Shown here in pieces: positions 7,440 to 15,762 of a DNA stretch of 64,000 nt. Location: assembly GCF_000621745.1 (NCBI RefSeq), contig NZ_JHXK01000030.1, positions 18,464 through 82,463 on the forward strand, given 5' to 3'. Position 1 is the first letter of the stretch; every line of letters begins with the position of its first letter. Origin of the DNA: Clostridium beijerinckii HUN142 (GTDB taxonomy: Bacteria; Bacillota; Clostridia; Clostridiales; Clostridiaceae). The notes beneath the pieces were generated by a model. It ran no database searches and had not been told where the DNA came from. It saw only the letters and a program-made list of their open reading frames with translations. The position numbers were made by a program, and so were the translations under genes.

Positions 7440-9926
7440 ATGGTTAGAAAATTTGTTATTGTTGGTGGAGTTGCAGGGGGAGCATCAACTGCAGCTAGAC
7501 TTAGAAGATTAGATGAAAATTCTGAAATCATTATGATAGAAAAAGGTCAATATATATCTTTTGCTAACTGTGGACTTCCATACTATATAGGAGAGGCTAT
7601 TGATGAAAGAGGAAAATTAATAGTTCAAACTGTAGAAGAAATGAGCAGTAAGTTTAATTTAGATATAAGAAATTTAAATGAAGTTATTAGTATAGATAAG
7701 GAAAGCAAAAAAGTTAGAGTAAGAGATCTTAGAACAAAAGAAGAATATGACGAAACTTATGATATTTTAGTTTTATCTCCGGGAGCAGCACCAATTAAGC
7801 CACAAATACATGGAATATCTGAATGCAATAATTTATTTACTTTAAGAAATATACCGGATACAGATAAAATTAAATATTACGTAGATAATAAAAAACCAAA
7901 ACATGCAACAGTAATAGGAGGAGGATTTATAGGTCTTGAAATGGTTGAAAACCTTCATGCAAGGGGTATAAATATTACTCTTGTAGAAGCAAGTGATCAA
8001 GTTATGGCTCCTCTTGATATAGAAATGGCAAGTATATTACATGAGCATCTAATAGATAAAAATGTTGAATTAATATTAAGTGATGGAGTATCTGAATTTA
8101 AAGATAACGGGAATAAAATCATACTTAGCAGCGGAAAAGAAATAATAACCGATATGATAATATTATCAATTGGAGTTAGGCCAGAAACAACAATTGCAAG
8201 GCAAGCTAATCTTAAATTAAATGAAAGAGGCGCTATTATAGTTGATAAATTTATGAAAACTTCAGATTCGAGCATCTATGCATTGGGAGATGCAGTAGAA
8301 GTCATAGATTTTGTAAATAAAAAACCAACAATGATTCCTTTAGCTTGGCCTGCGAACAGACAAGGTAGGATAGTAGCCGATAATATATGTGGAAAAAATG
8401 TTGAATATAAAGGTACCCTTGGATCAGCTGTTGCAAAGATATTTGATTATACGGTAGCTACAACAGGCAATAATGAAAAGCTATTAAAGAGGCTAGCTAT
8501 AGAATATGAAACAACTCATATACACCCAGGTTCTCATGCTGGATATTACCCAGGATCTTTTCCTATATCATTAAAGATGTTGTTCGATCCAAAGTCAGGA
8601 AAAATATTTGGAGCACAAGGTGTGGGAATTGATGGCGTTGAGAAACGTATAGATGTCCTCGCAACAGCTATTAAAGGCAATCTTACAGTTTTTGATTTGC
8701 AAGATATTGAGCCGTGTTATGCACCTCCATATAATTCTGCAAAAGATCCAGTTAATATGCTTGGATATTATGCATCAAATATTATAGAAGGAATTACGAA
8801 AACAATTCAATGGAATGAAATTGATAGCTTAGATAAACAAAAATCATCAATTATAGATATAAGAGAAGAATTTGAATTAGTTACAGGTACTTTGAAAAAT
8901 TCTATTTACATTCCTCTAGAAAAATTAAGAGATAGATTAAATGAAATCCCAAGAAACAAGGATATATATGTTACATGCCAAGTTGGTCTAAGAGGATATA
9001 TTGCTTGCAGAATCCTTGAACAAAATGGAATAAAGTGTACAAATATAGATGGTGGAATGAAAACATATCTATATGTAAAGAGAGCTAAAGAAATGATTAG
9101 AAATCAGTTTAAAAAGAGTGAGAGAATTAATAATGAGGTAGCCGTAATGAGGGAAGAAAATATAGATTTGGGCAAAGTAAATGCTGATATTAAGCTGAAT
9201 GCATGTGGCCTTCAATGTCCAGGACCAATAAAAAGAGTGTTTGAAGAAGTTAAGAAAATGGAAAGTGGAAGTGTTTTAGAAGTTAAAGCAAGTGACCCTG
9301 GATTTAGTAAGGATATAAAATCATGGTGCGACTCAACAGGAAATACATTGCTAAAATCAGAATTTGATAATAAAGAAAAAGCATTTGTAGCGTATATTCA
9401 AAAAGGAAAAGAGTTAGAATCAGTTGAAAAAACACTATCTCCAAAAACTGCCGAAAAAAATGGAGCTACTTTAGTAGTATTTAGCGGAGATTTAGATAAG
9501 GCAATAGCTTCGTTTATTATAGCTACAGGAGCAGCATCCATGGGGAAAGAAGTAACGATGTTCTTTACATTTTGGGGGCTAAATATATTAAAGGATCAAG
9601 ATAAGCCTAGCATAACTAAAGATATTATGGGAAAAATGTTTGATACTATGCTCCCAGCACATGCTGGTAAATTACCATTATCACAAATGAACATGATGGG
9701 CATGGGACCTGTTATGATAAAGAAGATAATGAAAAAGCATAATGTTGATAGCTTAGAAAAATTAATAAGAAATGCTATAGATATGGGAGTTAAAGTGGTA
9801 GCGTGTTCTATGAGCATGGAGTTAATGGGTATTAAAAAAGAAGAATTTATTGATGGAGTTGAAATTGGTGGAGTTGCTTCATATTTAGGATCAACAGAAG
9901 GTTCTGGACTAAACTTATTTATTTAA
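7440..9926 (+). CDS. Four-module CoA-disulfide reductase/rhodanese/TusA/DsrE flavoprotein
   Basis: An 828-residue cytoplasmic enzyme for sulfane-sulfur handling. Module 1 (about 1-450) is an FAD/NAD(P)H disulfide reductase of the CoA-disulfide/persulfide type: FAD motif GGVAGGASTAAR, single redox Cys44 in FANCGLPYY, NAD-binding VIGGGFIGLEM. Module 2 (about 460-555) is a rhodanese with Cys513 in VTCQVGLRGY. Module 3 (about 583-655) is a TusA-type sulfur carrier with CGLQCPGP (active Cys593). Module 4 (about 668-828) is a DsrE/DsrF-like domain with Cys789. The ATG at 7440 follows AAAAGGAGAG; a 13-codon upstream extension lacks a site. Likely reduces CoA or protein persulfides and relays sulfur between its own modules. 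Monocistronic with its own terminator. Confidence 0.88.
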   Translation: MVRKFVIVGGVAGGASTAARLRRLDENSEIIMIEKGQYISFANCGLPYYIGEAIDERGKLIVQTVEEMSSKFNLDIRNLNEVISIDKESKKVRVRDLRTKEEYDETYDILVLSPGAAPIKPQIHGISECNNLFTLRNIPDTDKIKYYVDNKKPKHATVIGGGFIGLEMVENLHARGINITLVEASDQVMAPLDIEMASILHEHLIDKNVELILSDGVSEFKDNGNKIILSSGKEIITDMIILSIGVRPETTIARQANLKLNERGAIIVDKFMKTSDSSIYALGDAVEVIDFVNKKPTMIPLAWPANRQGRIVADNICGKNVEYKGTLGSAVAKIFDYTVATTGNNEKLLKRLAIEYETTHIHPGSHAGYYPGSFPISLKMLFDPKSGKIFGAQGVGIDGVEKRIDVLATAIKGNLTVFDLQDIEPCYAPPYNSAKDPVNMLGYYASNIIEGITKTIQWNEIDSLDKQKSSIIDIREEFELVTGTLKNSIYIPLEKLRDRLNEIPRNKDIYVTCQVGLRGYIACRILEQNGIKCTNIDGGMKTYLYVKRAKEMIRNQFKKSERINNEVAVMREENIDLGKVNADIKLNACGLQCPGPIKRVFEEVKKMESGSVLEVKASDPGFSKDIKSWCDSTGNTLLKSEFDNKEKAFVAYIQKGKELESVEKTLSPKTAEKNGATLVVFSGDLDKAIASFIIATGAASMGKEVTMFFTFWGLNILKDQDKPSITKDIMGKMFDTMLPAHAGKLPLSQMNMMGMGPVMIKKIMKKHNVDSLEKLIRNAIDMGVKVVACSMSMELMGIKKEEFIDGVEIGGVASYLGSTEGSGLNLFI

Positions 9927-9955
9927 TTAATAATTGTTTGCAATATAAATATTTT

Positions 9956-9996
9956 ATAGACTTGGTAATTAATAATTTCACCAAGTCTATTTTTTA
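9956..9996 (+). terminator. Rho-independent terminator
   Basis: An 11-bp perfect stem (9956-9966 with 9980-9990) and six T residues follow the flavoenzyme gene. Confidence 0.9.
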
Positions 9997-10166
9997 TTGT
10001 TTGTTTTTACAATGATTGGTGATAATATAAAATTATAGAAGACAAGTATCGGGATTAAAATATATAATTAGAATGGGATATATTTTAATCTAAAAATATT
10101 ATCATGCAGGTAAAACAAGTTAATAAACGATTATACAAAGATATTAATATGAAAGCGAGGAATTTT

Positions 10167-10448
10167 ATGAGAGATTTAGAAAATGGCTCAAATTTAAAGA
10201 CAAAAAAGAAAAATACTAGTATGATACTAGCTGCGTTCATGATTTTCATTTTGCCAATAATATTGGTATTTGTAGGAGCTTTTATAGGTGGAATAATAGC
10301 TGAAAATATACAGTTGGCTTCTAAAGGAACTTTTAAAATAGTAGGTGGAGTAGTTGGCTTTTTGTTATCAGCTATAATAGTCAAGGTGTTTGATAAACAT
10401 TCAAAAACAGATGAAAAGGCTGAGAAGATTTATTGGGATGATTTATAA
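10167..10448 (+). CDS. Small two-helix membrane protein
   Basis: A 93-residue protein I cannot place with confidence. A charged N-terminus (about 17 residues, KTKKK) precedes two hydrophobic helices (about 18-47 and 58-75) separated by a short loop; the C-terminus is charged and ends IYWDDL. The hairpin layout loosely resembles RseC/SoxR-reducing proteins, but the diagnostic cysteines are absent. The ATG at 10167 follows GCGAGG; the frame is open further upstream without a site. It precedes a permease gene by 127 bases with a TTGACA box between them, so they are probably separate units. Confidence 0.6.
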   Translation: MRDLENGSNLKTKKKNTSMILAAFMIFILPIILVFVGAFIGGIIAENIQLASKGTFKIVGGVVGFLLSAIIVKVFDKHSKTDEKAEKIYWDDL

Positions 10449-10575
10449 ATAACTGATATAAATAATAAGGAATTACTAAATAAAAAATATTTGTTGACAA
10501 TTGTTTGATATATAGTAACTAAGCATATATTTCCCACATAATTTATAAGTATAAGAACTTTTATAGGAGAAATAT

Positions 10576-11976
10576 ATGATTAACTTAGTATTAACACCGC
10601 TTCACTATATTTATCTTATTTTTATTATTATAATTATATTGGCTATGGTGAAGAAGAAAGATATCTCTCTTTTATGTATACTAGGCATTTTTATTCTGGG
10701 ATTGGCCGGAACAGAATCAATTTATAAATCTGTAATGGGAGTATTTAATAGTTTTGTTTATGCAGCAAAGGAATTGATGCCAACAATTTTTATAATATCA
10801 ATAATAACAGCAATGAGTAATACATTAATGGACTCTGGAATAAATGATGAGATGGTGTCTCCTTTTAGAAAAGTGATTAAAAATTATTGGATTGCTTATT
10901 GGGTAATTGGAATTTTTATGATGGTTTTATCGTGGTTTTTCTGGCCATCTCCAGCAGTTGCACTTATAGGGGCGTTGTTTCTACCTATTGCTAAGAAAGC
11001 TGGACTTCCAGCTATGGGAGTAGCTATTTCAATGAATTTATTTGGGCATGGTATAGCTTTATCAAGCGACTATATAATTCAGGCAGCACCAAAGCTTACT
11101 GCTGATGCAGCAAGTATACCAGTTTCTGAGGTTATATCTGCAAGTATTCCACTTGAACTAACAATGGGAATAGTTACAACTGTGGCTGCATTTTATTTCC
11201 TTAGAAAGGAGATTAAATCAGGAGAGCTACCTAGTGAATATGAAGAAATAGAAAGTTCAACATCAATTTCAAGTCCTTCAATGCTTATTTCTTCAAGAAA
11301 AATAAGAAGGTTTTTAGCTTTATTAATTCTAGTATTATTTGCCTTAGATATTTTTATAATGTATATTGCTAAATTACAGGGTGGTGATGCAACAGCGCTT
11401 ATTGGAGGTACTGCTATATTCATCTTGAGTTTAATTTCAATATTAGCTTACAAAGAAAAATCTTTAGATAAAATTACTGATAATCTTGTTAAAGGGCTCC
11501 AGTTCGGTTTCAAAATATTTGGGGTTGTTATACCTATAGCAGCATTTTTTTATTTAGGTGATTCAGCATTTATAGATATATTTGGGAAGATACTTCCAGA
11601 TGGTTCAAATGGTATAGTTAATGACTTAGGTGCCGCACTTGCAAACAACGTTCCAATAAATTCAACTATTTCTGCTGGTACACTCACAGTAGTTGGCGCA
11701 ATTACAGGATTAGATGGATCAGGATTTTCAGGAATATCTCTGGTAGGATCTATCTCTAAAATATTCTCAACCGCTTTGGGTGGTGGTGTAGCAACATTAA
11801 CAGCTTTAGGACAAATTGCCGGAATATGGGTAGGTGGAGGAACCGTGATCCCATGGGCACTAATACCAGTAGCAGCGATTTGCGGTGTAGATGCATTTGA
11901 ATTAGCTAAAAAGAACCTCAAACCGGTTGTTATAGGATTAATCATTACAACAATAGTTGCAATATTTATTATTTAA
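10576..11976 (+). CDS. Multi-spanning ion/solute permease (ion transporter superfamily-like)
   Basis: A 466-residue integral membrane protein with about 11-12 predicted helices and a central charged cytoplasmic loop (about residues 215-245) separating two halves. Conserved-looking features are Gly/Ser-rich hairpins within membrane segments, including WPSPAVALIGALFLP in the first half and ALANNVPINSTISAG and GGGTVIPWA in the second. Such re-entrant Asn/Pro-containing elements are typical of IT-superfamily (ArsB/NhaD, DctM, citrate) carriers. The substrate cannot be inferred. The ATG follows AGGAGA, and a weak stem-loop terminator follows. No metabolic neighbour points to a substrate. Confidence 0.7.
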   Translation: MINLVLTPLHYIYLIFIIIIILAMVKKKDISLLCILGIFILGLAGTESIYKSVMGVFNSFVYAAKELMPTIFIISIITAMSNTLMDSGINDEMVSPFRKVIKNYWIAYWVIGIFMMVLSWFFWPSPAVALIGALFLPIAKKAGLPAMGVAISMNLFGHGIALSSDYIIQAAPKLTADAASIPVSEVISASIPLELTMGIVTTVAAFYFLRKEIKSGELPSEYEEIESSTSISSPSMLISSRKIRRFLALLILVLFALDIFIMYIAKLQGGDATALIGGTAIFILSLISILAYKEKSLDKITDNLVKGLQFGFKIFGVVIPIAAFFYLGDSAFIDIFGKILPDGSNGIVNDLGAALANNVPINSTISAGTLTVVGAITGLDGSGFSGISLVGSISKIFSTALGGGVATLTALGQIAGIWVGGGTVIPWALIPVAAICGVDAFELAKKNLKPVVIGLIITTIVAIFII

Positions 11977-12038
11977 CAATTGAGAAGTAAGCTAAATTCA
12001 ATAAATATACTGTAATTAAAATAAAGAATTCTTATTAT

Positions 12039-12080
12039 AAGACTCCGCTAATTTATGATTTAGGGGAGCCTTTATTTTTT
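12039..12080 (+). terminator. Probable rho-independent terminator
   Basis: An imperfect stem (12039-12051 with 12060-12072, two mismatches) with a T-rich tail downstream of the permease gene. Confidence 0.65.
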
Positions 12081-12207
12081 ATATAATAAAAAATGCAATA
12101 TGAAATATAAATGGACCCATACAATTGCTAGAGAAATCTTATAGTGTTATAATAATCACAACATTTTCCTATGAAGATAGAATAATACAATAAGGGGGGA
12201 CTATTAT

Positions 12208-12819
12208 ATGGAAAATAAGAATTCAAGAATTGTAAAAGTAATTCAGACAGGTGTCCTTGCGGCATTATGCTTTGTATCATTTACTTTTCTTTCAATAAAA
12301 ATACCTGTTGGTGAGGATGCGGTTTCGCTACACATTGGAAATGCATTTTGTGTATTAGCAGCATTGCTTCTTGGGGGCTGGTATGGTGGATTGTCAGGGG
12401 CTATAGGTATGACAATTTCAGATCTACTGGATCCAACATATGCCATTGGAGCACCTAAGACCTTTATTTTAAAGCTATGTATTGGTTTAATAACTGGGTT
12501 AATTGCTCATAAATATGCAAAAATAGATGAAAGTAGTGATAAAAAGTATATAGCTAAATGGACTATTATTGCTGCAATTGGAGGATTAGCTTTTAATGTT
12601 GTTTTTGATCCTATTGCTGGATATTTTTATAAACAATATATTCTTGGACAGCCACAGCAAATGGCAGCAGTATTAGCAAAAGTAAGTGTATTTGCAACTT
12701 TTGTTAATGCGGTAGTATCAGTAATATTAGTAAGTATTATTTATAATGCTATAAGGCCTGTTTTATCAAAGTCTGGATTATTATTGCCAGTTGGAGAAAG
12801 AAAATCTATAGTAAAATAA
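12208..12819 (+). CDS. ECF transporter S component
   Basis: A 203-residue membrane protein with about five to six helices, the substrate-binding subunit of an energy-coupling-factor vitamin importer. Typical features are the N-terminal AALCFVSFTFLSIKIP helix, the GGWYGGLSGAIGMTISDL segment and an AxxxA-type helix for the EcfT contact. The ATG follows AAGGGGGG. No ecfA or ecfT lies in the window, so it should share a group II module encoded elsewhere. I see no vitamin riboswitch in the 130 bases after the preceding terminator, so the substrate is open; it is distinct from the bioY homologue at 16138. Confidence 0.82.
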   Translation: MENKNSRIVKVIQTGVLAALCFVSFTFLSIKIPVGEDAVSLHIGNAFCVLAALLLGGWYGGLSGAIGMTISDLLDPTYAIGAPKTFILKLCIGLITGLIAHKYAKIDESSDKKYIAKWTIIAAIGGLAFNVVFDPIAGYFYKQYILGQPQQMAAVLAKVSVFATFVNAVVSVILVSIIYNAIRPVLSKSGLLLPVGERKSIVK

Positions 12820-12841
12820 TAACTTTATTTTTGTATGTAAG

Positions 12842-12880
12842 AAACCATTAAAATCACAATTTATGATTTTGGTGGTTTTT
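12842..12880 (+). terminator. Rho-independent terminator
   Basis: A 14-bp stem with two G-T pairs (12842-12855 with 12865-12878) and a T run closes the ECF S-component unit. Confidence 0.85.
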
Positions 12881-13010
12881 ACTAATTTAAAATACAATAA
12901 ATTTTTATTTTTATAAGGCAATACGATCATATAGATGAGAGATTTATTCTTTGCGCTTAGGTTAATGTTCGTGTTTGTAAGAAAAAAAAGAAGAGAAAAA
13001 TAATTTGTTA

Positions 13011-13039
13011 TTGATTTTTATTAATATATGAGCTAAAAT
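13011..13039 (+). promoter_or_regulatory. Sigma-A type promoter
   Basis: TTGATT at 13011-13016 and TAAAAT at 13034-13039 are separated by exactly 17 bases. Transcription would begin near 13046, about 38 bases before the riboswitch-like element. Confidence 0.7.
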
Positions 13040-13083
13040 TACCTAGTAATAAGAACTATTTTTGAAAAAAAGTTAATAATATT

Positions 13084-13157
13084 CACTTATATAAATCTGA
13101 TAATAAGGGTCGGATGTTTCTACCAAGCTACCGTAAATTGCTATAGGACTATAAGTG
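13084..13157 (+). promoter_or_regulatory. Purine riboswitch-like aptamer (guanine-type, variant J3/1)
   Basis: The segment folds as a three-way junction. P1 is an 8-bp perfect helix (13084-13091 with 13150-13157). P2 is TCTGA/TCGGA with loop TAATAAGGG, followed by the conserved TTTCTACC of J2/3. P3 is closed by the invariant CCGTAAA loop, and GACTAT in J3/1 keeps the C expected for guanine or hypoxanthine-type ligands. Two departures are seen: P3 has mismatches, and about four extra bases (ATAG) precede GACTAT. No terminator follows before the ATG at 13198, but 13152-13165 (TAAGT/ACTTA) can form a competing hairpin that breaks P1, suggesting control after transcription. Confidence 0.8.
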
Positions 13158-13197
13158 TCTACTTAAAAATTATATTTAATGTCAAGGAGAGATAAGA

Positions 13198-14592
13198 ATG
13201 AATTATGATGTAATAATAGTAGGTGCTGGTCCAGCAGGAATATTTACTGCATATGAACTAAAGAAACAAAAACCTCAATCTAAAATCCTTTTAGTTGAAT
13301 CAGGAAAGAGTATTGACAAGAGACATTGTCCAAAAGATAAAACTAAAAAGTGTGTATCATGCAAACCTTATTGTCATATTACTACTGGATTTTCTGGCGC
13401 AGGAGCGTTTTCAGATGGAAAGCTATCTTTAAGCTATGAAGTAGGTGGAGATCTACCTGAACTTGCAGGAGCTGATTTAATACAAGAATACATAGATTAT
13501 ACAGATTCAATTTATTTGGACTTTGGAGCAGATACTAAAGTTGAAGGTGTAGGAAATAATGAAGCAGTTAAAGAAATAAGAAGAAAAGCAATACAAGGTG
13601 GATTAAAATTAGTAGATTGTCCAATAAGACACTTAGGAACTGAAAAAGCTCAAGAGATATATTTGAAGATTCAAAAACATCTATTAAATGCTGGCGTTGA
13701 AATTAAATTTGATACAACAGTTAAAAATCTTTTGATAAGAAACAATGAAGTATCTGGGGTATTAATAACAGATTCATTAACTAGAAGTAATGACGAAGAA
13801 ATGTTTTCAGATAAAGTAGTTGTAGCAACAGGTAGAAAAGGTGCTGATTGGTTAAAAGACATGTGTATTGAGCACAAGATAAATCATAGTGCAGGACCAG
13901 TTGATATAGGTGTTAGAGTTGAGCTCAGAAATGAAGTAATGGAAAGTGTAAATAATGTACTTTACGAATCTAAACTTATAGGGCATCCAGCGCCATTTAA
14001 AGATAAAGTTAGGACTTTCTGCCAAAATCCAGGCGGTTTTGTAAGTCAAGAGAATTATGATAATAATTTAGCAATAGTTAATGGTCACTCTTATAAAGAT
14101 AAGAAATCTGATAATACAAACTTAGCAATTTTAAGTTCACATAATTTTTCGGCTCCTTTCAATGAACCAATTGAATATGGGCAGAAGGTTGCAGAACTTG
14201 TTAATATGTTGGGGAATGGAAAAATATTAGTTCAAAGATATGGCGATATATTAGATGGTAAGAGAACTTGGGAAAAGGAATTGTATGAATCAAACGTTAG
14301 ACATACATTACCAGATGCAGAAGCAGGAGACTTAACATCAGCTATGCCATATAGAACTATGACAAATATTCTAAACTTTATACAAGCTATGGATACAGTA
14401 GTCCCAGGATTTGCAAGTAGAGAAACATTATTATATGGTCCAGAAATAAAATTCTACAGTAATAGAATTGATTTAGATAAAAATTTCGAAACTAATATAA
14501 AAGGCTTACATTGTTTAGGTGACTCAAGTGGCTGGACTAGGGGACTTATGATGGCATCAGCCATGGGTGTGATAATGGGTAGAAAACTTTAA
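13198..14592 (+). CDS. FAD-dependent dehydrogenase (COG2509-like)
   Basis: A 464-residue flavoprotein of the uncharacterised FAD-dependent dehydrogenase type. The N-terminal VGAGPAGIFTAYEL is a Rossmann FAD motif. A Cys-rich segment (CPKDKTKKCVSCKPYC, about residues 44-59) is followed by FSGAGAFSDGKL, typical of this family; the C-terminal HCLGDSSGWTRGLMMASAMG closes the FAD site. The ATG follows AAGGAGAG. It is the sole gene behind a purine riboswitch-like leader and has its own strong terminator, so its expression should respond to a purine or related ligand. Its substrate is unknown; the linkage hints at purine-related chemistry but this is inference. Confidence 0.82.
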   Translation: MNYDVIIVGAGPAGIFTAYELKKQKPQSKILLVESGKSIDKRHCPKDKTKKCVSCKPYCHITTGFSGAGAFSDGKLSLSYEVGGDLPELAGADLIQEYIDYTDSIYLDFGADTKVEGVGNNEAVKEIRRKAIQGGLKLVDCPIRHLGTEKAQEIYLKIQKHLLNAGVEIKFDTTVKNLLIRNNEVSGVLITDSLTRSNDEEMFSDKVVVATGRKGADWLKDMCIEHKINHSAGPVDIGVRVELRNEVMESVNNVLYESKLIGHPAPFKDKVRTFCQNPGGFVSQENYDNNLAIVNGHSYKDKKSDNTNLAILSSHNFSAPFNEPIEYGQKVAELVNMLGNGKILVQRYGDILDGKRTWEKELYESNVRHTLPDAEAGDLTSAMPYRTMTNILNFIQAMDTVVPGFASRETLLYGPEIKFYSNRIDLDKNFETNIKGLHCLGDSSGWTRGLMMASAMGVIMGRKL

Positions 14593-14660
14593 AAATATTG
14601 AAAATACTAAGTTGTATTAATATCAAGTATTCATAAATACAGGGGATGATAACATCCATT

Positions 14661-14712
14661 AAACAGTATTCTACATAATTTTTTATGAAAATTATGAGGG
14701 ATGCTGTTTTTT
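14661..14712 (+). terminator. Long rho-independent terminator
   Basis: A stem of about 20 bp, made of AAACAGTATTC/GGATGCTGTTT with G-T pairs plus an inner CATAATTTT/AAAATTATG, ends in a T run after the FAD dehydrogenase gene. Confidence 0.85.
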
Positions 14713-14813
14713 ATAAAAGATATATTAATTTAAATGTTGTAGTTATTGGTAATAATCTAAAGTTAAGATTATAAATTGTATAAAGAAATATATGAGAATT
14801 ATAAAATTAACAA

Positions 14814-14846
14814 GGGTAACTTATTACAATACGTAATAAGTTACCC
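14814..14846. repeat. Perfect 14-bp inverted repeat
   Basis: GGGTAACTTATTAC at 14814-14827 is mirrored exactly at 14833-14846 around a five-base spacer. No T run follows, so it is not a standard terminator. It is more likely an operator or a structured leader element. Confidence 0.6.
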
Positions 14847-15074
14847 ATAAACGATTTTATATATAAGGATAAATAATTAATAAGGAATTATCTTATTTCC
14901 CTATTATATCTGATAATTATTACAAAATTATAACAAATATGTTAATTCAATATAAACATTATATTAAAATAAACTTAAATATGATATTTAAGGACAGTAA
15001 AAAAGTTTTTTATAAATTTAATAATTACCTTTAAAGATGTAATAAATATTGTAAGGTAATTATTGCATTTAATG

Positions 15075-15102
15075 TTGATTTTTCTTATATTATTGTTATA
15101 AT
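15075..15102 (+). promoter_or_regulatory. Sigma-A type promoter
   Basis: TTGATT at 15075-15080 and a consensus TATAAT at 15097-15102, 16 bases apart. It would start a transcript near 15109. Confidence 0.7.
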
Positions 15103-15108
15103 ATATAC

Positions 15109-15256
15109 ATAGAAAGACATAAAGTAACATAAATATACAAAGATTGGGAACTATGAAGAATTCTCTGTATTTGGGCATCTTGAGAATTTAGAGTTAATGA
15201 TGCAACCCACCAATCAAAACTAATTAATTTTTTTAGTTAGTTTTGATTGGTTTTTT
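15109..15256 (+). ncRNA. Candidate small RNA or attenuated leader
   Basis: A promoter at 15075 and a strong terminator at 15210-15256 bound about 148 bases with no convincing reading frame. Internal pairing is possible (GGGCATC near 15172 with GATGC then CCC near 15199-15208; alternatively AATTCTC with GAGAATT). Two mutually exclusive helices plus a terminator would fit a regulated leader for the small gene at 15347, or a free sRNA. I cannot match it to a known class. Confidence 0.45.
15210..15256 (+). terminator. Rho-independent terminator
   Basis: A long stem, CCAATCAAAACTAA paired with TTAGTTTTGATTGG, ends in six T residues. Confidence 0.85.
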
Positions 15257-15346
15257 ATATTTAGCAATTAAATATAATATAGCTAAAAGTAAATAATTGA
15301 AGCAGGTTGTTTTTTAAAAGTTAATATATATGAGAGGTGATATGCT

Positions 15347-15550
15347 ATGAAGATACACAATGAAATCATGAAAGTTATAAATGATAATTTAGCAAAATGT
15401 TCTAAATTTGAATTTGTTGCGGAGTTAAGAGATCTAACTTTAGCAGATATGTATTATATTGAGAAAATATCGAGTATTGATAGTATAAAAGCGAAGTTCA
15501 ATTATAAAATAATAAATAATACGTATATAAAAATTAACTATTCACGTTAA
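15347..15550 (+). CDS. Small hypothetical protein
   Basis: A 67-residue protein I do not recognise. The ATG at 15347 has AGAGGTGAT six bases upstream, which is the main support. It is predicted to be mixed helix and strand, has one Cys and no membrane segment. It is the first of three consecutive small frames each with its own ribosome binding site, downstream of the attenuated leader at 15109-15256. Confidence 0.55.
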   Translation: MKIHNEIMKVINDNLAKCSKFEFVAELRDLTLADMYYIEKISSIDSIKAKFNYKIINNTYIKINYSR

Positions 15551-15574
15551 TTAATACATAGGATGAGGAAAGAT

Positions 15575-15694
15575 ATGATAATAAACATTAGGATTAAATT
15601 AAGTAAAATAAAGAAAACAGAAGATGATAAAAATAAGGTAATTAAGAACTTTTCTTATCAAGGCGGTTTAATTAATAAGAATCGTAGACAGTAG
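15575..15694 (+). CDS. Very small basic protein
   Basis: A 39-residue frame with an ATG at 15575 preceded by GGATGAGG. It is highly basic (KLSKIKKTEDDKNK, ending NKNRRQ) and 25 bases downstream of the previous small gene, so probably co-transcribed. The terminator stem overlaps its last codons, which is common in compact clostridial units. No family recognised; a non-coding alternative cannot be excluded. Confidence 0.4.
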   Translation: MIINIRIKLSKIKKTEDDKNKVIKNFSYQGGLINKNRRQ

Positions 15695-15722
15695 AAATAT
15701 TGTTTATGATTCTTATTTTTTT
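15677..15722 (+). terminator. Rho-independent terminator
   Basis: AAGAATCGTA at 15677 pairs with TATGATTCTT at 15705 (one G-T pair), followed by a seven-T tail. Confidence 0.75.
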
Positions 15723-15762
15723 GTTATACTAATATAGTAGATTTGACGAGGAGAGTAATGGT

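Noticed and set aside
10494..10521. Promoter TTGACA before the permease gene
   Set aside because: The -35 is perfect but no acceptable -10 lies at 16-18 bases (TAACTA is poor), so I did not list it.
12080..12207. Vitamin riboswitch before the ECF S component
   Set aside because: No TPP, FMN, cobalamin or other known core sequence is visible in the leader.
14975..15178. Leftward 67-codon frame
   Set aside because: It lies across a rightward promoter and candidate RNA, has no ribosome binding site and a composition typical of AT-rich noise.
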